Below are positions 43,001 through 55,970 of a DNA stretch of 64,000 nucleotides, in pieces (the first letter of the stretch is position 1; every line of letters begins with the position of its first letter). The notes beneath the pieces were generated by a model, which saw only the letters and a list, made by a program, of their open reading frames with translations, did not search any database and had not been told where the DNA came from. Where the stretch lies: contig CP137671.1 in NCBI GenBank assembly GCA_037976565.1, forward strand, positions 25,620,197 to 25,684,196. The letters run 5' to 3'. The position numbers and the translations under genes were made by a program. Origin of the DNA: Mesocentrotus franciscanus (Eukaryota; Echinodermata; Echinoidea; Camarodonta; Strongylocentrotidae).

Positions 43001-43602
43001 AAAGATCATGTCGTCTATTATTCGTATTGCTTCTCCAATGTTCCTATCCTTAACATATCCCAACTGATCACAACCAACAATTTCAGGTAAAACTTCTTGT
43101 ATTCTCTTTGAAAGTATCTTAGATAGGATTTTATAATCTACGTTTAGCAACGAAATTGGTCTGTAATTCTTAATAAGCTCCGGATCTTTGCCATCTTTAT
43201 GTATCAAGATAATAACTGCTTGCCCTTGAGAGCCTGATAATTCCCCTTGTTGAAGAGCTTTATTAAAAGATGCAAGAACTGGATCTCCAATTACTGGCCA
43301 AAATTTCTGATAAAATTCTGCACTTAAACCATCATTTCCTGGAGATTTGTTAAGTTTCATATCTTTTAGTATTTCTATGCATTCCCTTTCTACGATCGTT
43401 TCCTCACATGAATCTCGTGATATATTATTCAACTTTGGCAGGTTATTAGGAAAGAAGTCCAAAGTGTCATCTTGTATAGAATTTATTTTGCTATATAGCT
43501 GCCCATAAAATGATTTTATTCCTTCAATAATTTCTCTTTCGTTAGAAGTGGTATTTCCATTTCCATTGGGCTCGGCATTGGATCGGCAGTGGGAACCCAC
43601 CA
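40038..43602 (-). mobile_element. TAA-flanked element E1 with an internal L1/Tx1-like LINE
   Basis: The right end is GGATCGGCAGTGGGAACC-CACCA, followed by TAA (43603-43605); TAA also precedes the left end (40035-40037). The left terminal ~57 bases (GTGATCGGGCTTGATTGGG...) lie in the reverse of the orientation seen in the neighbour at 43606. The interior is GATCG-rich sequence, then a 3' region, then LINE coding sequence on the minus strand. Confidence 0.65.
41230..43560 (-). pseudogene. L1/Tx1-like LINE, RT to C-terminus (in E1)
   Basis: From 43560 down: ERECIEILKDMKLNKSPG, NDGLSAEFYQKFWPVIGD, LIKNYRPISLLNVDYKIL, then after a frame break near 42960 VERGVRQGDPLSPYLFVQ, QVLYADDITLFI (catalytic YADD intact), LNKDKTFILPLG, then KIQLMKVYGYSKFIYLSS and the C-terminal region INFRLFVKAQRIMW. 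The LNKSPGNDGL, NYRPISLLN and YADD blocks place it in the L1/Tx1 lineage. The endonuclease and ORF1 are absent. Several frameshifts (42960, 42357, near 41640) make it inactive. Confidence 0.85.
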
Positions 43603-44879
43603 TAATGGTGGGTTCCCACTGCCGATCAAACCAACCCGACCAAGCCCAATCAAGCCCGATCACCCATTTTCCCCGACCAATCCCGACCACATGCCTAAAC
43701 ACAAGCTCTTCCCGACCGCTATTCGACCACTGACGACCCACATTCGACCATTCACGACTCCTGCACGACGTATAGTCGACCACAACTTCGATCTCTTCTC
43801 GATCATTCCGATCTACATACAATCCCAACGCGATCCCTACTAGACCAACTAGACGTACACACGATCTCTACACAATCTCGGCCCGAGCAGATCGACCTGT
43901 TCGAACAGGGATCCAAGATGACTCGTGAATTGAGTGGTTGCACAAAATATTATCGTCAGCTGATGGTACAGTACTCATTTTTGATCAGCGTTCAGTTCAT
44001 CTCAGACACTCAAGAAGGCTAAAGGCTTATTTCGAAGTCAATGCATTCCACATTTCTTTAAACTTCCCCCTGCAGACCCAGTGCCATTTGCCAAAGTACT
44101 GTATTGCACATGATAATTAAAACATTAATTTTATTTGCCTTTTCAAACAAACTGTCAAGAGCTGCACGTGTCGCAGTCACATGTTACTACCAATTCTAGA
44201 AGCGATTAACTTAATTAGTATCAATATACCGGTACGAAGAAAATGTGATTAGATCAGCACGTAATTGTGTCCTTGTTTTTTTGAATATTTATAAGGTGTT
44301 TTATTTTCTCAATACCAGAGGCAATACATATAACCGAAATCATGAAATTTACATCATACTCAGAACAATCAAAATACAACTCAGAATAATCAAAATACAA
44401 TTCAAAAGTATTATTCTGAACATCAATTGCTAAACAAAACAACTCTTTCATACATTTCCTTATTCGTTTAAAACAATAATAGTAATAATAATAATGATAA
44501 AATACTTAGTCACATCTCCGTGGTCATTTCATGTTCATTTTGTGCTTCTTTGAAGAAAAAACGAATATCTGTTGAATTCAAAAAAAATAAATAAATGCTT
44601 GTACATGAAATATTACAGTCTGTCAAAATATTTTTTTTAAAAGTACTACCTCTGAAAAGAGACAAACTCCCCCAAAGAGAGAGATAAAGATTAAAAAACA
44701 ACCAAAAACAACCAAAAACAACCCCCAAAAAAAAACAACAACAACAAACAAACAAACAAAACAAAAACAAACAAATATAAACATAAAGCAAAGAAATACT
44801 GCGGGAATAGAGGGTTGGGAAGTTGCTTTTTTTAAAGTTAATTAATATTACACAAAACTTTCCAAGGTCTCCCATTTTT

Positions 44880-47800
44880 TAAAGTGAATTGAAAGAGTAT
44901 CCCTTTCCATTGCAAGTTTTTTCCTCTTTCCTATTTTCGAGAATTTTATCTTTTACTTCATCTACATTTGGAGGCTTCCCCTTCTCTCTACTATTAAAAA
45001 TCATCAATTTAATCAAAATCAGAATGTGGTTTAGTAATTGCTCCGATTTCATATTACTCCCATTTATTCCAATATGAATTTCTTTCCACGACAGTTTCTT
45101 TAGAATTGGTAAATTGAGTTTATCAGCACATTTTCCCAGAATCTTTTTATTATATTACATTAAAAAATACATGTTGATAGGTTTCCTCCAAAATATTGCA
45201 ATACGAACACAAACCGTTTGTACGAAATTTAAATCTATGCAAATGATGGTTTGTATAAACTATTCTATGCAAAAGTTTAAACTGAAATTCTCTCAGTTTA
45301 CTGTTTAATGTGCACAACTTTGGTTGAACAAAAAAAAATCCACTTCTTTAGTTGTAATATTATAAAGTTCCATTAAGTTATGAAATGCTGAGCTGATTTC
45401 TGCATTCTTCTTGATTTGACTTTTATACACCATCTCTGCAGTTATTTCTTCAAATTTAAAAACCTTCTTTGCAAATATTAATTCTAAACTAAGGCCACAG
45501 TGGATGGACTTTCTTGCAGGCTGAACATTCTGTTTCCATTCGTGAGGAATTATTGAATAGATTTTGTTAACTTTTGTAATTTCTTCCTTACTTAAACCAA
45601 TGGCAATAAAATATGCATCTTTTTTAATAACCCTTGTTCATCGCATATGTGATGAAGTCGATATATATTTTTTAAAACAAATTTTCCTCAAATAAAGTTT
45701 GACCTTCTAGTTGAATAAAATTATTATTATACAATATTTCATTCCCTCTGTATCTCTCTTCTGTTTTAACATATTCTTTCATATCTATCCATGCTTTCAG
45801 AAGATTCTGATAAAAAGAAGGTAACATGAGTTTCACTGTATCTCTCCAATAGTTGCAATAAAATATTAAATTCCCGCCCATTGGTCTCATTAAATATTTA
45901 AAGTAATGTTTCCATTTGATAGCTTGAGTTCCTGTTACAAGCCTTTTATCCACATTATTCTCTGTGCCTTTACAAACAGTCGGAAATTCATCATTTTGAG
46001 CCCACCCTGCGGATAGTCTAAAAACATGATGCTCTTTTTAATTTTGCCTTTACTTCTTCACAAAAAAAAAATCAAAACATATTTCTTCAATTTCGCTATA
46101 CACCCATTCTGGAACCGGCATCAATGATGATAAATATATAAATTTAGAATAGCCATATACTTTCATTAATTGAATTTTCCCCATTAATGTTAAATCACGC
46201 TGCTTCCACCACGTAAAACGTTTTTTAATCTTGCTCAATATTTCTTTATAATTCATTTGTTCTTTGATATCTTCGTGTATTGAAAAATAAATTCCTAGTA
46301 TTTTAACAATGTCTACTTGCTTCCCAAACGGAAATGTATGAGTGGATAATTGTGGACCTAAGGGCAAAATGAATGTCTTGTCCTTGTTTAACTTTAAGCC
46401 TGATATTTTATAAAAACATTCAAAAATATGTTTAATTTCCTTAAATGAATTCGAATCTTTAATGAAAAGCGTTATATCGTCTGCGTACAGAGAGAGAGAG
46501 AGGATCTCCTGCCTTACTCCTCTTTCAACCTTGAAATAACCTGTTGATGTATATCCATTTATAACACAACTTTCTGCTTTAGTATAAAAATTATTAACCC
46601 ATTTACAAAACCCTGGTCCAAAATTAAATGATTGTAAAACCTTATATAAAAATAAATGTGAAACAGAATCAAATGCTTTTTCAAAATCAATGGCCACCAA
46701 AAAGCGTGTTCTCTGTAAAAGAAGTATGAAAGATCATGTCGTCTATTATTCGTATTGCTTCTCCAATGTTCCTATCCTTATATCCCAACTGATCAAAACT
46801 AACAATTTCAGGTAAAACTTCTTGTATTCTCTTTGAAAGTATCTTAGATAGGATTTTATAATCTACGTTTAGCAACGAAATCGGTCTGTAATTCTTAATA
46901 AGCTCCGGATCTTTGCCATCTTTATGTATCAAGATAATAACTGCTTGCCTTTGAGAGCCTGATAATTCCCCTTGTTGAAGAGCTTCATTAAAAGATGCAA
47001 GAACTAGATCTCCAATTACTGGCCAAAATTTCTGATAAAATTCTGCACTTAAACCATCATTTCCTGGAGATTTGTTAAGTTCCATATCTTTTAGTATTTC
47101 TATGCATTCCCTTTCTACGATCGTTTCCTCACATGAATCTCGTGATATATTATTCCATTTTGGCAGGTTATTAGGAAAGAAGTCCAAAGTGTCATCTTGT
47201 ATAGAATTTATTTTGCTATATAGCTGCCCATAAAATGATTTTATTCCTTCAATAATTTCTTTTCGTTAGAAGTGGTATTTCCATTTCCATTTAATTTCTT
47301 TATTATACTTTTTTCTATTTGATTCCATTAACTGTTTGAAGAATGCTGTATTCTTTTCTCCACATTCATACCATGAGGATCTTGACCGTACTTTTAAACC
47401 TTCATTGATGTAATCGTGGAGTAAACTTAGTTGTTGTTTCTTAGTTTTCAAATTTTCAGAAATATCTTTGTGATGTCCAATCGACAATAAATCCTCTTCT
47501 AAGTCTTTAATCTCTTTTACCAATTTTCCGATTTTTTTTTCTTTCTTTTCTTTCCTCCGCCCTTTTTCTTGATAGTTTAATTGTAAACTTCCGTATTTCC
47601 ATTTTCATGAAATCCCATAGTACTCTCTTATCTTTAATTTCAACAGACAGTTTCTCTTTTAAAGTCTTTATTTCTTCTCTAATCTTCTTAACGTATTCCT
47701 TGTCACTTAATAGACTATTATTAAACTTCCAATAAGATCTTTTATTTTTATTTTTTGTCGATGACCTATTATGGATTACCAGATTAACTGCTGAATGGTC

Positions 47801-48090
47801 AGGGGCTATAGAGGAACAATGTCACATTTGGATGTTATTTGCTCTAAATTCTCTGATATGATCCAATAATCTAAGCGACTTTGCATAAAAGGATTTCGTT
47901 GTTTATACGTGTATTGCTTTTTATCTTTATTTTTACTTCTCCATACATCACGTAATCTATAACTATCCATGAACTCTTCAAATTTTTTACTAAATTTTGT
48001 TTGCTTCTTTGATACTTGTCCAAAATAATCTAGATTCGTGTCTCTAATAACATTGAAGTCACCCCAAGTGCTACTGGATTTCCTTCTGTA
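44880..48090 (-). pseudogene. L1/Tx1-like LINE, endonuclease end to C-terminus (left arm)
   Basis: From 48090 down: WGDFNVIRDTNLDYFGQ (endonuclease C-terminal part), QSRLDYWIISENLEQI, the pre-RT linker KNTAFFKQLMESNRKKYN (47523-47266), RT with NKSPGNDGLSAEFYQ, IKNYRPISLLNVDYK, VAIDFEKAFDSVSHLF (motif A), LYADDITLFI (YADD), and the C-terminal region to 44880. A deletion near 46490 removes the GDPLSPYLF-to-QVLYADD stretch, leaving an AG-repeat junction, so the RT is defective. Other frameshifts are scattered along it. Confidence 0.85.
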
Positions 48091-48094
48091 TTAT

Positions 48095-48730
48095 TCCTAT
48101 TGAGTTGAGTTGCGATCGGAAAGATCGAGTGCGGTCGAAGTGGTCGAGAAGTGCTCGGGATGTCATCGAGAAGCAGTCGAGAAGTGAGCGAGTTCGGTCG
48201 AGTGACTGTTTAGGGCAGACATGTATCGATCGTCAAGCGGTTGAGTTGTTGATCGAGTTGATCGGGAACCAATCGTGTAGAAGTTGTGTATAAATCGAGA
48301 TGATCGGGTAGTGATCGGCGGAAAAATCCACCGCGACCAAACTAGACCTCTATACGATCGATTCCCGATCAGCTCGACCTCTACTCGACCAATACACGAT
48401 CGCTGTACGATCGCTTGTCTTCTCGACCCCTACACGATATTTTTTGACATGCCAAAAATTGTCGTGTAGGAAGCCAGATCGATACCGATCAAGGTAGACC
48501 GACCCCGATCAAGGTAGACCGACCCCGATCGCCCTTGCCGACTTCTACAACTTCTACACGATTGGTTTCCGATCAACTCGATCATCAACTCAACCGCTTG
48601 ACGATCGATACATGTCTGCCCTAAACAGTCACTCGACCGAACTCGCTCACTTCTCGACTGCTTCTCGATGACATTCCGACCACTTCTCGACCGCACTCGA
48701 TCTTTCCGATCGCAACTCAACTCAATAGGA
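48095..48730. repeat. GATCG-rich palindromic centre of E2/E3
   Basis: GAGTTGCGATCGGAAAGATC at 48104 is mirrored by GATCTTTCCGATCGCAACTC at 48701, and the match continues inward to about 48290/48540. The unpaired middle has tandem GACCCCGATC(A/G) units (48480-48530) and many GATCG words in both orientations. No coding potential was seen. Confidence 0.8.
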
Positions 48731-51700
48731 ATAATACAAAGGAAATCCAGTAGCACTTGGGGTGACTTCAATGTTATTAGAGACACGAATCTAGATTATT
48801 TTGGACAAGTATCAAAGAAGCAAACAAAATTTAGTAAACAATTTGAAGAGTTCATGGATAGTTATAGATTACGTGATGTATGGAAGTAAAAATAAAGATA
48901 AAAAGCAATACACGTATAAACAACGAAATCCTTTAATGCAAAGTCGCTTAGATTATTGGATCATATCAGAGAATTTAGAGCAAATAACATCCAAATGTGA
49001 CATTGTTCCTCTATAGCCCTGACCATTCAGCAGTTAATCTGGTAATCCATAATAGGTCATCGACAAAAAAGATCTTATTGGAAGTTTAATAATAGTCTAT
49101 TAAGTGACAAGAAATACGTTAAGAAGATTAGAGAAGAAATAAAGACTTTAAAGAGAAACTGTCTGTTGAAATTAAAGATAAGAGAGTACTATGGGATTTC
49201 ATGAAAATGGAAATACGGAAGTTTACAATACTATCAAGAAAAGGGCGGAGGAAAGAGAAGGAAAAAAATCGGAAAATTGGTAAAACAGATTAAAGACTTA
49301 GAAGAGGATTTATTGTCGATTGGCAATGGACATCACAAAGATATTTCTGAAAATTTGAAAACTAAGAAACAACAACTAAGTTTACTCACGATTACATCAA
49401 TGAAGGTTTAAAAGTACGGTCAAGATCCTCATGGTATGAATGTGGAGAAAAGAATACAGCATTCTTCAAACAGTTAATGGAATCAAATAGAAAAAAAGTA
49501 TAATAAAGAAATTAAATGGAAATGGAAATACCACTTCTAACGAAAAAGAAATTATTGAAGGAATAAAATAATTTTATGGGCAGCTATTTAGCAAAATAAA
49601 TTCTATACAAGATGACTAATTTGGACATCTTTCCTAATAATCTGCCAAAATGGAATAATATATCACGAGATTCATGTGAGGAAACGATCGTACAAAGAGA
49701 ATGCATAGAAATTCTAAAAGATATGAAACTTAACAAATCTCCAGGAAATGATGGTTTAAGTGCAAAATTTTATCAGAAATTTTGGCCAGTAATTGAGATC
49801 TAGTTCTTGCATGTTTTAATGAAGCTCTTCAACAAAGGAATTATCAGGCTCTCAAAGGCAAGCAGTTATTATCTTGATACATAAAGATGGCAAAGATCCG
49901 GAGCTTATTAAAAATTACAGACCGATTTCGTTGCTAAACGTAGATTATAAAATCTATCTAAGATACTTTCAAAGAGAATACAAGAAGTTTTACCTGATAT
50001 TGTTGGTTTTGATCAGTTGGGATATGTTAAGGATAGGAACATTGGAGAAGCAATACGAATAATAGACGACATGATCTTTAATACTTCTTTTTACAGAGAA
50101 CACGCTTTTTTGGTGGCCATTGATTTTGAAAAAGCATTGTTATTTCAAGGTTGAAAGAGGAGTTAGGCAGGGAGATCCCCCCTCTCTCTCTGTACGCAGA
50201 CGATATAACGCTTTTCATTAACGATTCGAATTCATTTAAGGAAATTAAACATATTTTTGAATGTTTTTATAAAATATCAGGCTAAAAGTTAAACAAGGAC
50301 AAGACATTCATTTTGCCCTTAGGTCCACAATTATCCACTCATACATTTCCGTTTGGGAAGCAAGTAGACATTGTTAAAATACTAGGAATTTATTTTTCAA
50401 TACACGAAGATATCAAAGAACAAATGAATTATAAAGAAATATTGAGCAAGATTAAAAAAACGTTTTACGTGGAGGAAGCAGCGTGATTTAACATTAATGG
50501 GGAAATTCAATTAATGAAAGCATATGGCTATTCTAAATTTATATATTTATCATCATTGATGCCGGTTCCAGAATGGGTGTATAGCGAAATTGAAGAAATA
50601 TGTTTTGATTTTTTTTTTGTGAAGCAGTAAAGGCAAAATTAAAAAGAGCATCATGTTTTTAGACTATCCGCAGGGTGGGCTCAAAATGATAAATTTCCGA
50701 CTGTTTGCAAAGGCACAGAGAATAATGTGGATAAAAAGGCTTGTAACAGGAACTCAAGCTATCAAATGGAAATATTACTTTAAATATTTAATGAGACCAA
50801 TGGGCAGGAATTTAATATTTTATTGCAACTATTGGAGAGATACAGTGAAACTCATGTTACCTTCTTTTTATCAGAATCTTCTGAAAGCATGGATAGATAT
50901 GAAAGAATATGTTAAAACAGAAGAGAGATACAGAGGGAATGAAATACTGTATAATAATAATTTTATTCAACTAGAAGGTCAAACTTTATTTGAGGAAAAT
51001 TTGTTTAAAAAAAATATATATCGACTTCATCTCATATGCGATGAACAAGGGTTATTAAAAAAAGATGCATATTTTATTGCCATTGGTTTAAGTAAGGAAG
51101 AAATTACAAAAGTTAACAAAATCTATTCAATAATTCCTCACGAATGGAAACAGAATGTTCAGCCTGCAAGAAAGTCCATCCACTGTGGCCTTAGTTTAGA
51201 ATTAATATTTGCAAAGAAGGTTTTTAAATTTGAAGAAATAACTGCAGAGATGGTGTATAAAAGTCAAATCAAGAAGAATGCAGAAATCAGCTCAGCATTT
51301 CATAACTTAATGGAACTTTATAATATTACAACTAAAGAAGTGGATTTTTTTTTTGTTCAACCAAAGTTGTGCACATTAAACAGTAAACTAAGAGAATTTC
51401 AGTTTAAACTTTTGCATAGAATAATTTATAAAAACCATCATTTGCATAGATTTAAATTTCGTACAAACGGTTTGTGTTCGTATTGCAATATTTTGGAGGA
51501 AACCTATCAACATGTATTTTTTAAATGTAATATAATAAAAAGATTCTGGGAAAAAATGTGTTGATAAACTCAATTGACCAATTCTGAAAAAACTGTCGTG
51601 GAAAGAAATTCATATTGTAATAAATGGGAGTAATATGAAATCGGAGCAATTACTAAACCACATTCTGATTTTGATTAAATTGATGATTTTTAATAGTAGA

Positions 51701-51841
51701 GAGAAGGGGAAGCCTCCAAATGTAGATGAAGTAAAAGATAAAATTCTCGAAAATAGGAAAGAGGAAAAAAACTTACAATGGAAAGGGATACTCTTTCAAT
51801 TCACTTTAAAAAAATGGGAGACCTTGGAAAGCTTTGTGTAA
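48725..51841 (+). pseudogene. L1/Tx1-like LINE, endonuclease end to C-terminus (right arm)
   Basis: Plus-strand mirror of 44880-48090. The largest open frame, 50653-51564, covers the C-terminal region: INFRLFAKAQRIMWIKRLV, FYCNYWRDTVKLMLPSFYQ and a Cys-rich end TNGLCSYCNILEETYQHVF-FKC (CxxC...H...C), the zinc-knuckle-like feature found after the RT in L1/Tx1 proteins. The RT itself is badly broken: motif A ends at DFEKAL, and 50150-50200 joins straight to LYADDITLFI with the intervening block lost. It is more decayed in the RT than the left arm but better preserved in the C-terminus. Confidence 0.85.
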
Positions 51842-53092
51842 TATTAATTAACTTTTAAAAAAAGCAACTTCCCAACCCTCTATCCCAGCAGTATTTCTTT
51901 GCTTCATGTTTATATTTGTTTGTTTTTGTTTTGTTTGTTTTGTTTTTTGTTTGTTTTTTTTGTTTTGGGGGTTGTTTTTGGTTGTTTTTGGTTGTTTTTA
52001 AATCTTTATCTCTCTCTTTGGGGGAGTTTGTCTCTTTTCAGAGGTAGTACTTTTTAAACAATATTTTGACAGACTGTAATATTTCATGTACAAGCATTTA
52101 TTTATTTATTTTTAATTCAACAGATATTCGTTTTTTTCTTCAAAGAAGCACAAAATGAACATGAAATGACCACGGAGATGTGACTAAATGTTTTATCATT
52201 ATTATTATTACTATTATTGTTTTAAACGAATAAGGAAATGTATGAAAGAGTTGTTTTGTTTAGCAATTGATGTTCTGAATAATACTTTTGAATTGTATTT
52301 TGATTATTTTGAGTTGTATTTTGATTGTTCTGAGTATGATGTAAATTTTATGATTTCGATAATATGTATTGCCTCTGGTATTGAGAAAATAAAACACCTT
52401 ATAAATATTTTAAAAAACAAGGACACAATTACGTGCTGATCTAATCACATTTTCTTTGTACTGGTTTATTGATACTAATTAAGTTAATCGCTTCTAGAAT
52501 TGGTGGTAACATGTGACTGCGACACGTGCAGCTCTTGACAGTCTGTTTGAAAAGGCAAATACAATTAATGTTTTAAGTATCATGTGCAATACAGTACTTT
52601 GGCAAATGGCACTGGGTCTGCAGGGGGAAGTTTAAAGAAATGTGGAATGCATTGACTTCGAAATAAGCCTTTTAGCCCTCTTGAGTGTCTGAGATGAACT
52701 GAACGCTGATCAAAAATGATTACTGTACCATCAGCTGACGATAATATTTTGTGCAACCACTCAATTCACGAGTCATCTTGGATCCCTGTTCGAACAGGTC
52801 GATCTGCTCGGGTCAAGATTGTGTAGAGATCGTGTGTACGTCTAGTTGGTCTAGTAGGGATCGCGTTGGGATTGTATGTAGATCGGAATGATCGAGAAGA
52901 GATCGAAGTTGTGGTCGACTATACGTCGTGCAGGAGTCGTGAATGGTCGAATGTGGGTCGTCAATGGTCCAATAGCGGTCGGGAAGAGCTTGTGTTTAGG
53001 CATGTGGTCGGGATTGGTCGGGGAAAAATGGGTGATCGGGCTTGATTGGGCTTGGTCGGGTTGGTTTGATCGGCAGTGGGAACCCACCATAA

Positions 53093-55970
53093 GACCTGTT
53101 TAACTTAAGACGACTGTGAGGGATTGTTTAAATGCTGTTTAAGAGCGCGATTCCGCTGCTTTTCAACGTGACCGGTGCACTCTACTTGCTGACCCCGAAC
53201 TTGGGGGAACGATGGTACATGCATCCTCTAAAATTTCAAATATTTTTTGCAGGATCTTTTCTCGTGTAGCCTGGTTTTTCCTCTCGATAATATTAACTAT
53301 TCTTATCTAATGGTGACACCTTGGAAATTCCATAATCTATACTAAACTATCCATTCTGTTGGAGAAGTTTCTTTTCTGGATCTTCCGAGCACTGACGCAT
53401 TAATATTATTAGTGTGTTTGTACCAAAGACGTTTAAATATAATTACTTGACGGAAAGCAGCACGCGCGGAAACCATTACACGAATGGGATTAGGCTCCGC
53501 CTCTTTTGGATCATTTGAAGACGAAATAAGCACCCTAGGCGGCATTCTGATTGGATAAGACCCTAATGAATATGTATTTTATCAAAAGTATCGTTCAAGA
53601 AATGTGGTAACTTTTTTGACCTCATTGCGTCACTTTAATTATGCAGATTTATGCAAGACGCTACTCGCACAAAGTGAGAAGATTTAGTTCACGGAAAATA
53701 GTAACTCCAGGAAGCTTCGACGCCGACGCCTTTACTATTTTTAAAATATGAGTAAATTAAGTGAATTTAGTCATTTATTTTGAAAAAGTTGAATTAGTCT
53801 TCGTGATCTACGGTAATTTCTTTACATTTTGAAATAGTTCTCAACAGATTTTTGGGAAAGGGCTAGAAACATATTTCTCTTGAAATTACACTTCGATTTT
53901 CATCGTCATGAACTAGTTTGACTGCGATTTGCCGTTTTGTCACCCTGGTACTCGCGTTAGGGCCCCGGGGTTCTGGCAAGGCCACCCCTGAGAATTTCGG
54001 TGGTCATCTGCATCAGATCCAACTTTCTAATCGGGTTAAATTCCAAATTTGGTCGTCATCATGAATCTAATTCACCCATCATCGATTGAATTTAAATCTA
54101 GATTTAACGTTACACCTTGAAATAATCTATGAAGTGTATGATTTTGTTCATTAAACATCCAAGCTAATGATATGATTATGAATTATGAGTGATGAATTCT
54201 TGTTTAATTTTTTTTTTTATTGCTCAGTTGTATTATATCGTGCGTGTCAACTTAGGACAAAACTATTTGTGACCATTGATAATTAAAAAAACGCCAATCC
54301 CTATTTCATTTAGATGTAAACCGTTGTTAACCTGACCTTATTAATAAAAAAATAAAAAACAACAACTAGGATTTGTTTATTTAATATTTAGATTTTGTGT
54401 GGGTCCAGCTTGCTTGTCAAGTTGTCATTAGGCCTAACTCTAGACCGAAAGCTTCAGTCTCTGATATCGACGGTATTTATTATTTATATTATATGTTTCA
54501 AGAATATCACATTCAATAAAGCTAATGAAGTTTATTATCTTGTCAACTTTCAAATAATTAAAGATAACTAATAACTAATCCTCGATGAATAAACACTAAA
54601 ATTCTAACGATGTCAACTACATGTACCATCTTAATATTAATAGCCTATAGGATGAAACTGAGGATTGAGCAGAAAGATTTTCCATGAAATTTGAGTGATA
54701 AGGATCTATCATTCTATATTAAAGATTTAATTAATCAATGATATTTTAATTATAGCTATACATGTGGAAATCAATTTTACCTCTATGGACTTCTGTATTA
54801 AAGGATTTGTAGATTACTACATTATGGCTACTTCAAGAATTGGATGTAAGAAGGTTTGAAAGTCAAACCTCTAAATGCATTAGATGTGGAAATATATATG
54901 GAAAGACTGCCTTTTGATCACTTAATCATTGCCTTTCGTATCCAAACTGCTATTTTTGTTTAAGAATAATGTTTTGATACTTCTACACTTTAAGAAACGG
55001 GGATTGGGGTTTGCTTGCTATCCTCTTCCTGGTGCTGTTAATGCAAAAGTGTTAACAATATAATTATAAGTTTATATTAGAAGGATTGAAAAAAGTTTTG
55101 AATGACAGCATTACTGTTGCTAAAAGTAATGGTATTGTTGATTGTTAAGGGGGTAGGGGCGATTGTTTTCCAGTGATATTAACGGTATACCAATGTATAA
55201 AAAAAAAAGAAAAAAAAAAGAGAAAACTATTCTTAAAAATTAAAATTATACAGCACATGTGCCCCCTGACAAAAACTCGGGCACCACTTCTGTTTTGTTT
55301 GTTTAATTGGAGAGGGGGGTCTGACAACCCAATTCATACTTTGTGGTGGTAAATTCGATTGTCTTTTACAAATCATGTCAAGATATTGAAACTAAACAAT
55401 GTTTCACTTCCCTTTTTGCAAGTTAGAACATTTAAATAAAATGATTAACATACTTTGCCTGCCACAACCCTCTCACTAAAAATGTTTGAGGAAAGCTCCT
55501 GCAATGCTGCAAGAAAGTGAGAGTGAATAGAATCCAAGTGAAATGTGGACAGGAATGGAGTGATTGCATTATGGTTGATCGTATATAGTTGATACCAGTG
55601 AATGCAAATGAGTGGTAACAAGTACGACTGAAAGGGAGACAGAAAGAAATTGCAACAGGTTGTTCAGTCAAGAGAATAAACCTTGCAGAAGATAATTTTC
55701 GAAAGAAAGAGAAAGGGAATAAGATACAATGAGGGTACGGGTGGGGTGGGGAAAATTAATCCACTGTGCCACATAATTTTTTTAAATAAGAAAACTTGAT
55801 GCATCATCATATTTTGAATGTATAATCATAGCCAGATAATGTTACGTTAGGCTTATAGCATGTTTGAATTAATAAAAACAAAAAAAGACCCAGTTATTGA
55901 TAGACTATTAAAAGGGAATACGAGACATTAAGAATATCAGTATTTCTTATTCAATGAATTCCCCGATGGT
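53093..55970. other. Non-coding sequence, no gene recognised
   Basis: Mostly AT-rich. A moderately CpG-rich patch at 53440-53560 contains GGCTCCGCCTC and CTGATTGGATAAG (GC-box and inverted CCAAT words), but no neighbouring exon was found to go with it. Confidence 0.45.

Larger units (their letters stand above)
43606..53089. mobile_element. Giant palindromic TAA-flanked element E2/E3 (9.48 kb)
   Basis: Begins TGGTGGGTTCCCACTGCC and ends in its exact reverse complement; TAA lies on both sides (43603-43605 and 53090-53092). A 3-bp TWA duplication is typical of PIF/Harbinger, but no transposase was found, so the superfamily is open. The left arm (43606 to about 48290) and right arm (about 48540 to 53089) mirror each other almost throughout, each made of GATCG-rich end sequence, a 1.2-kb non-coding part and an L1/Tx1-like LINE with its 5' end toward the centre. 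The centre 48290-48540 is unpaired. Confidence 0.75.

Noticed and set aside
42956..43828. 290-codon open frame joining GATCG-rich sequence to an RT
   Set aside because: It crosses the end of element E2, the TAA and the end of E1 before entering the LINE; a chance fusion, not a gene.
55145..55671. Minus-strand open frames of 60-79 codons
   Set aside because: No splice sites, no motif, AT-rich composition typical of chance frames.
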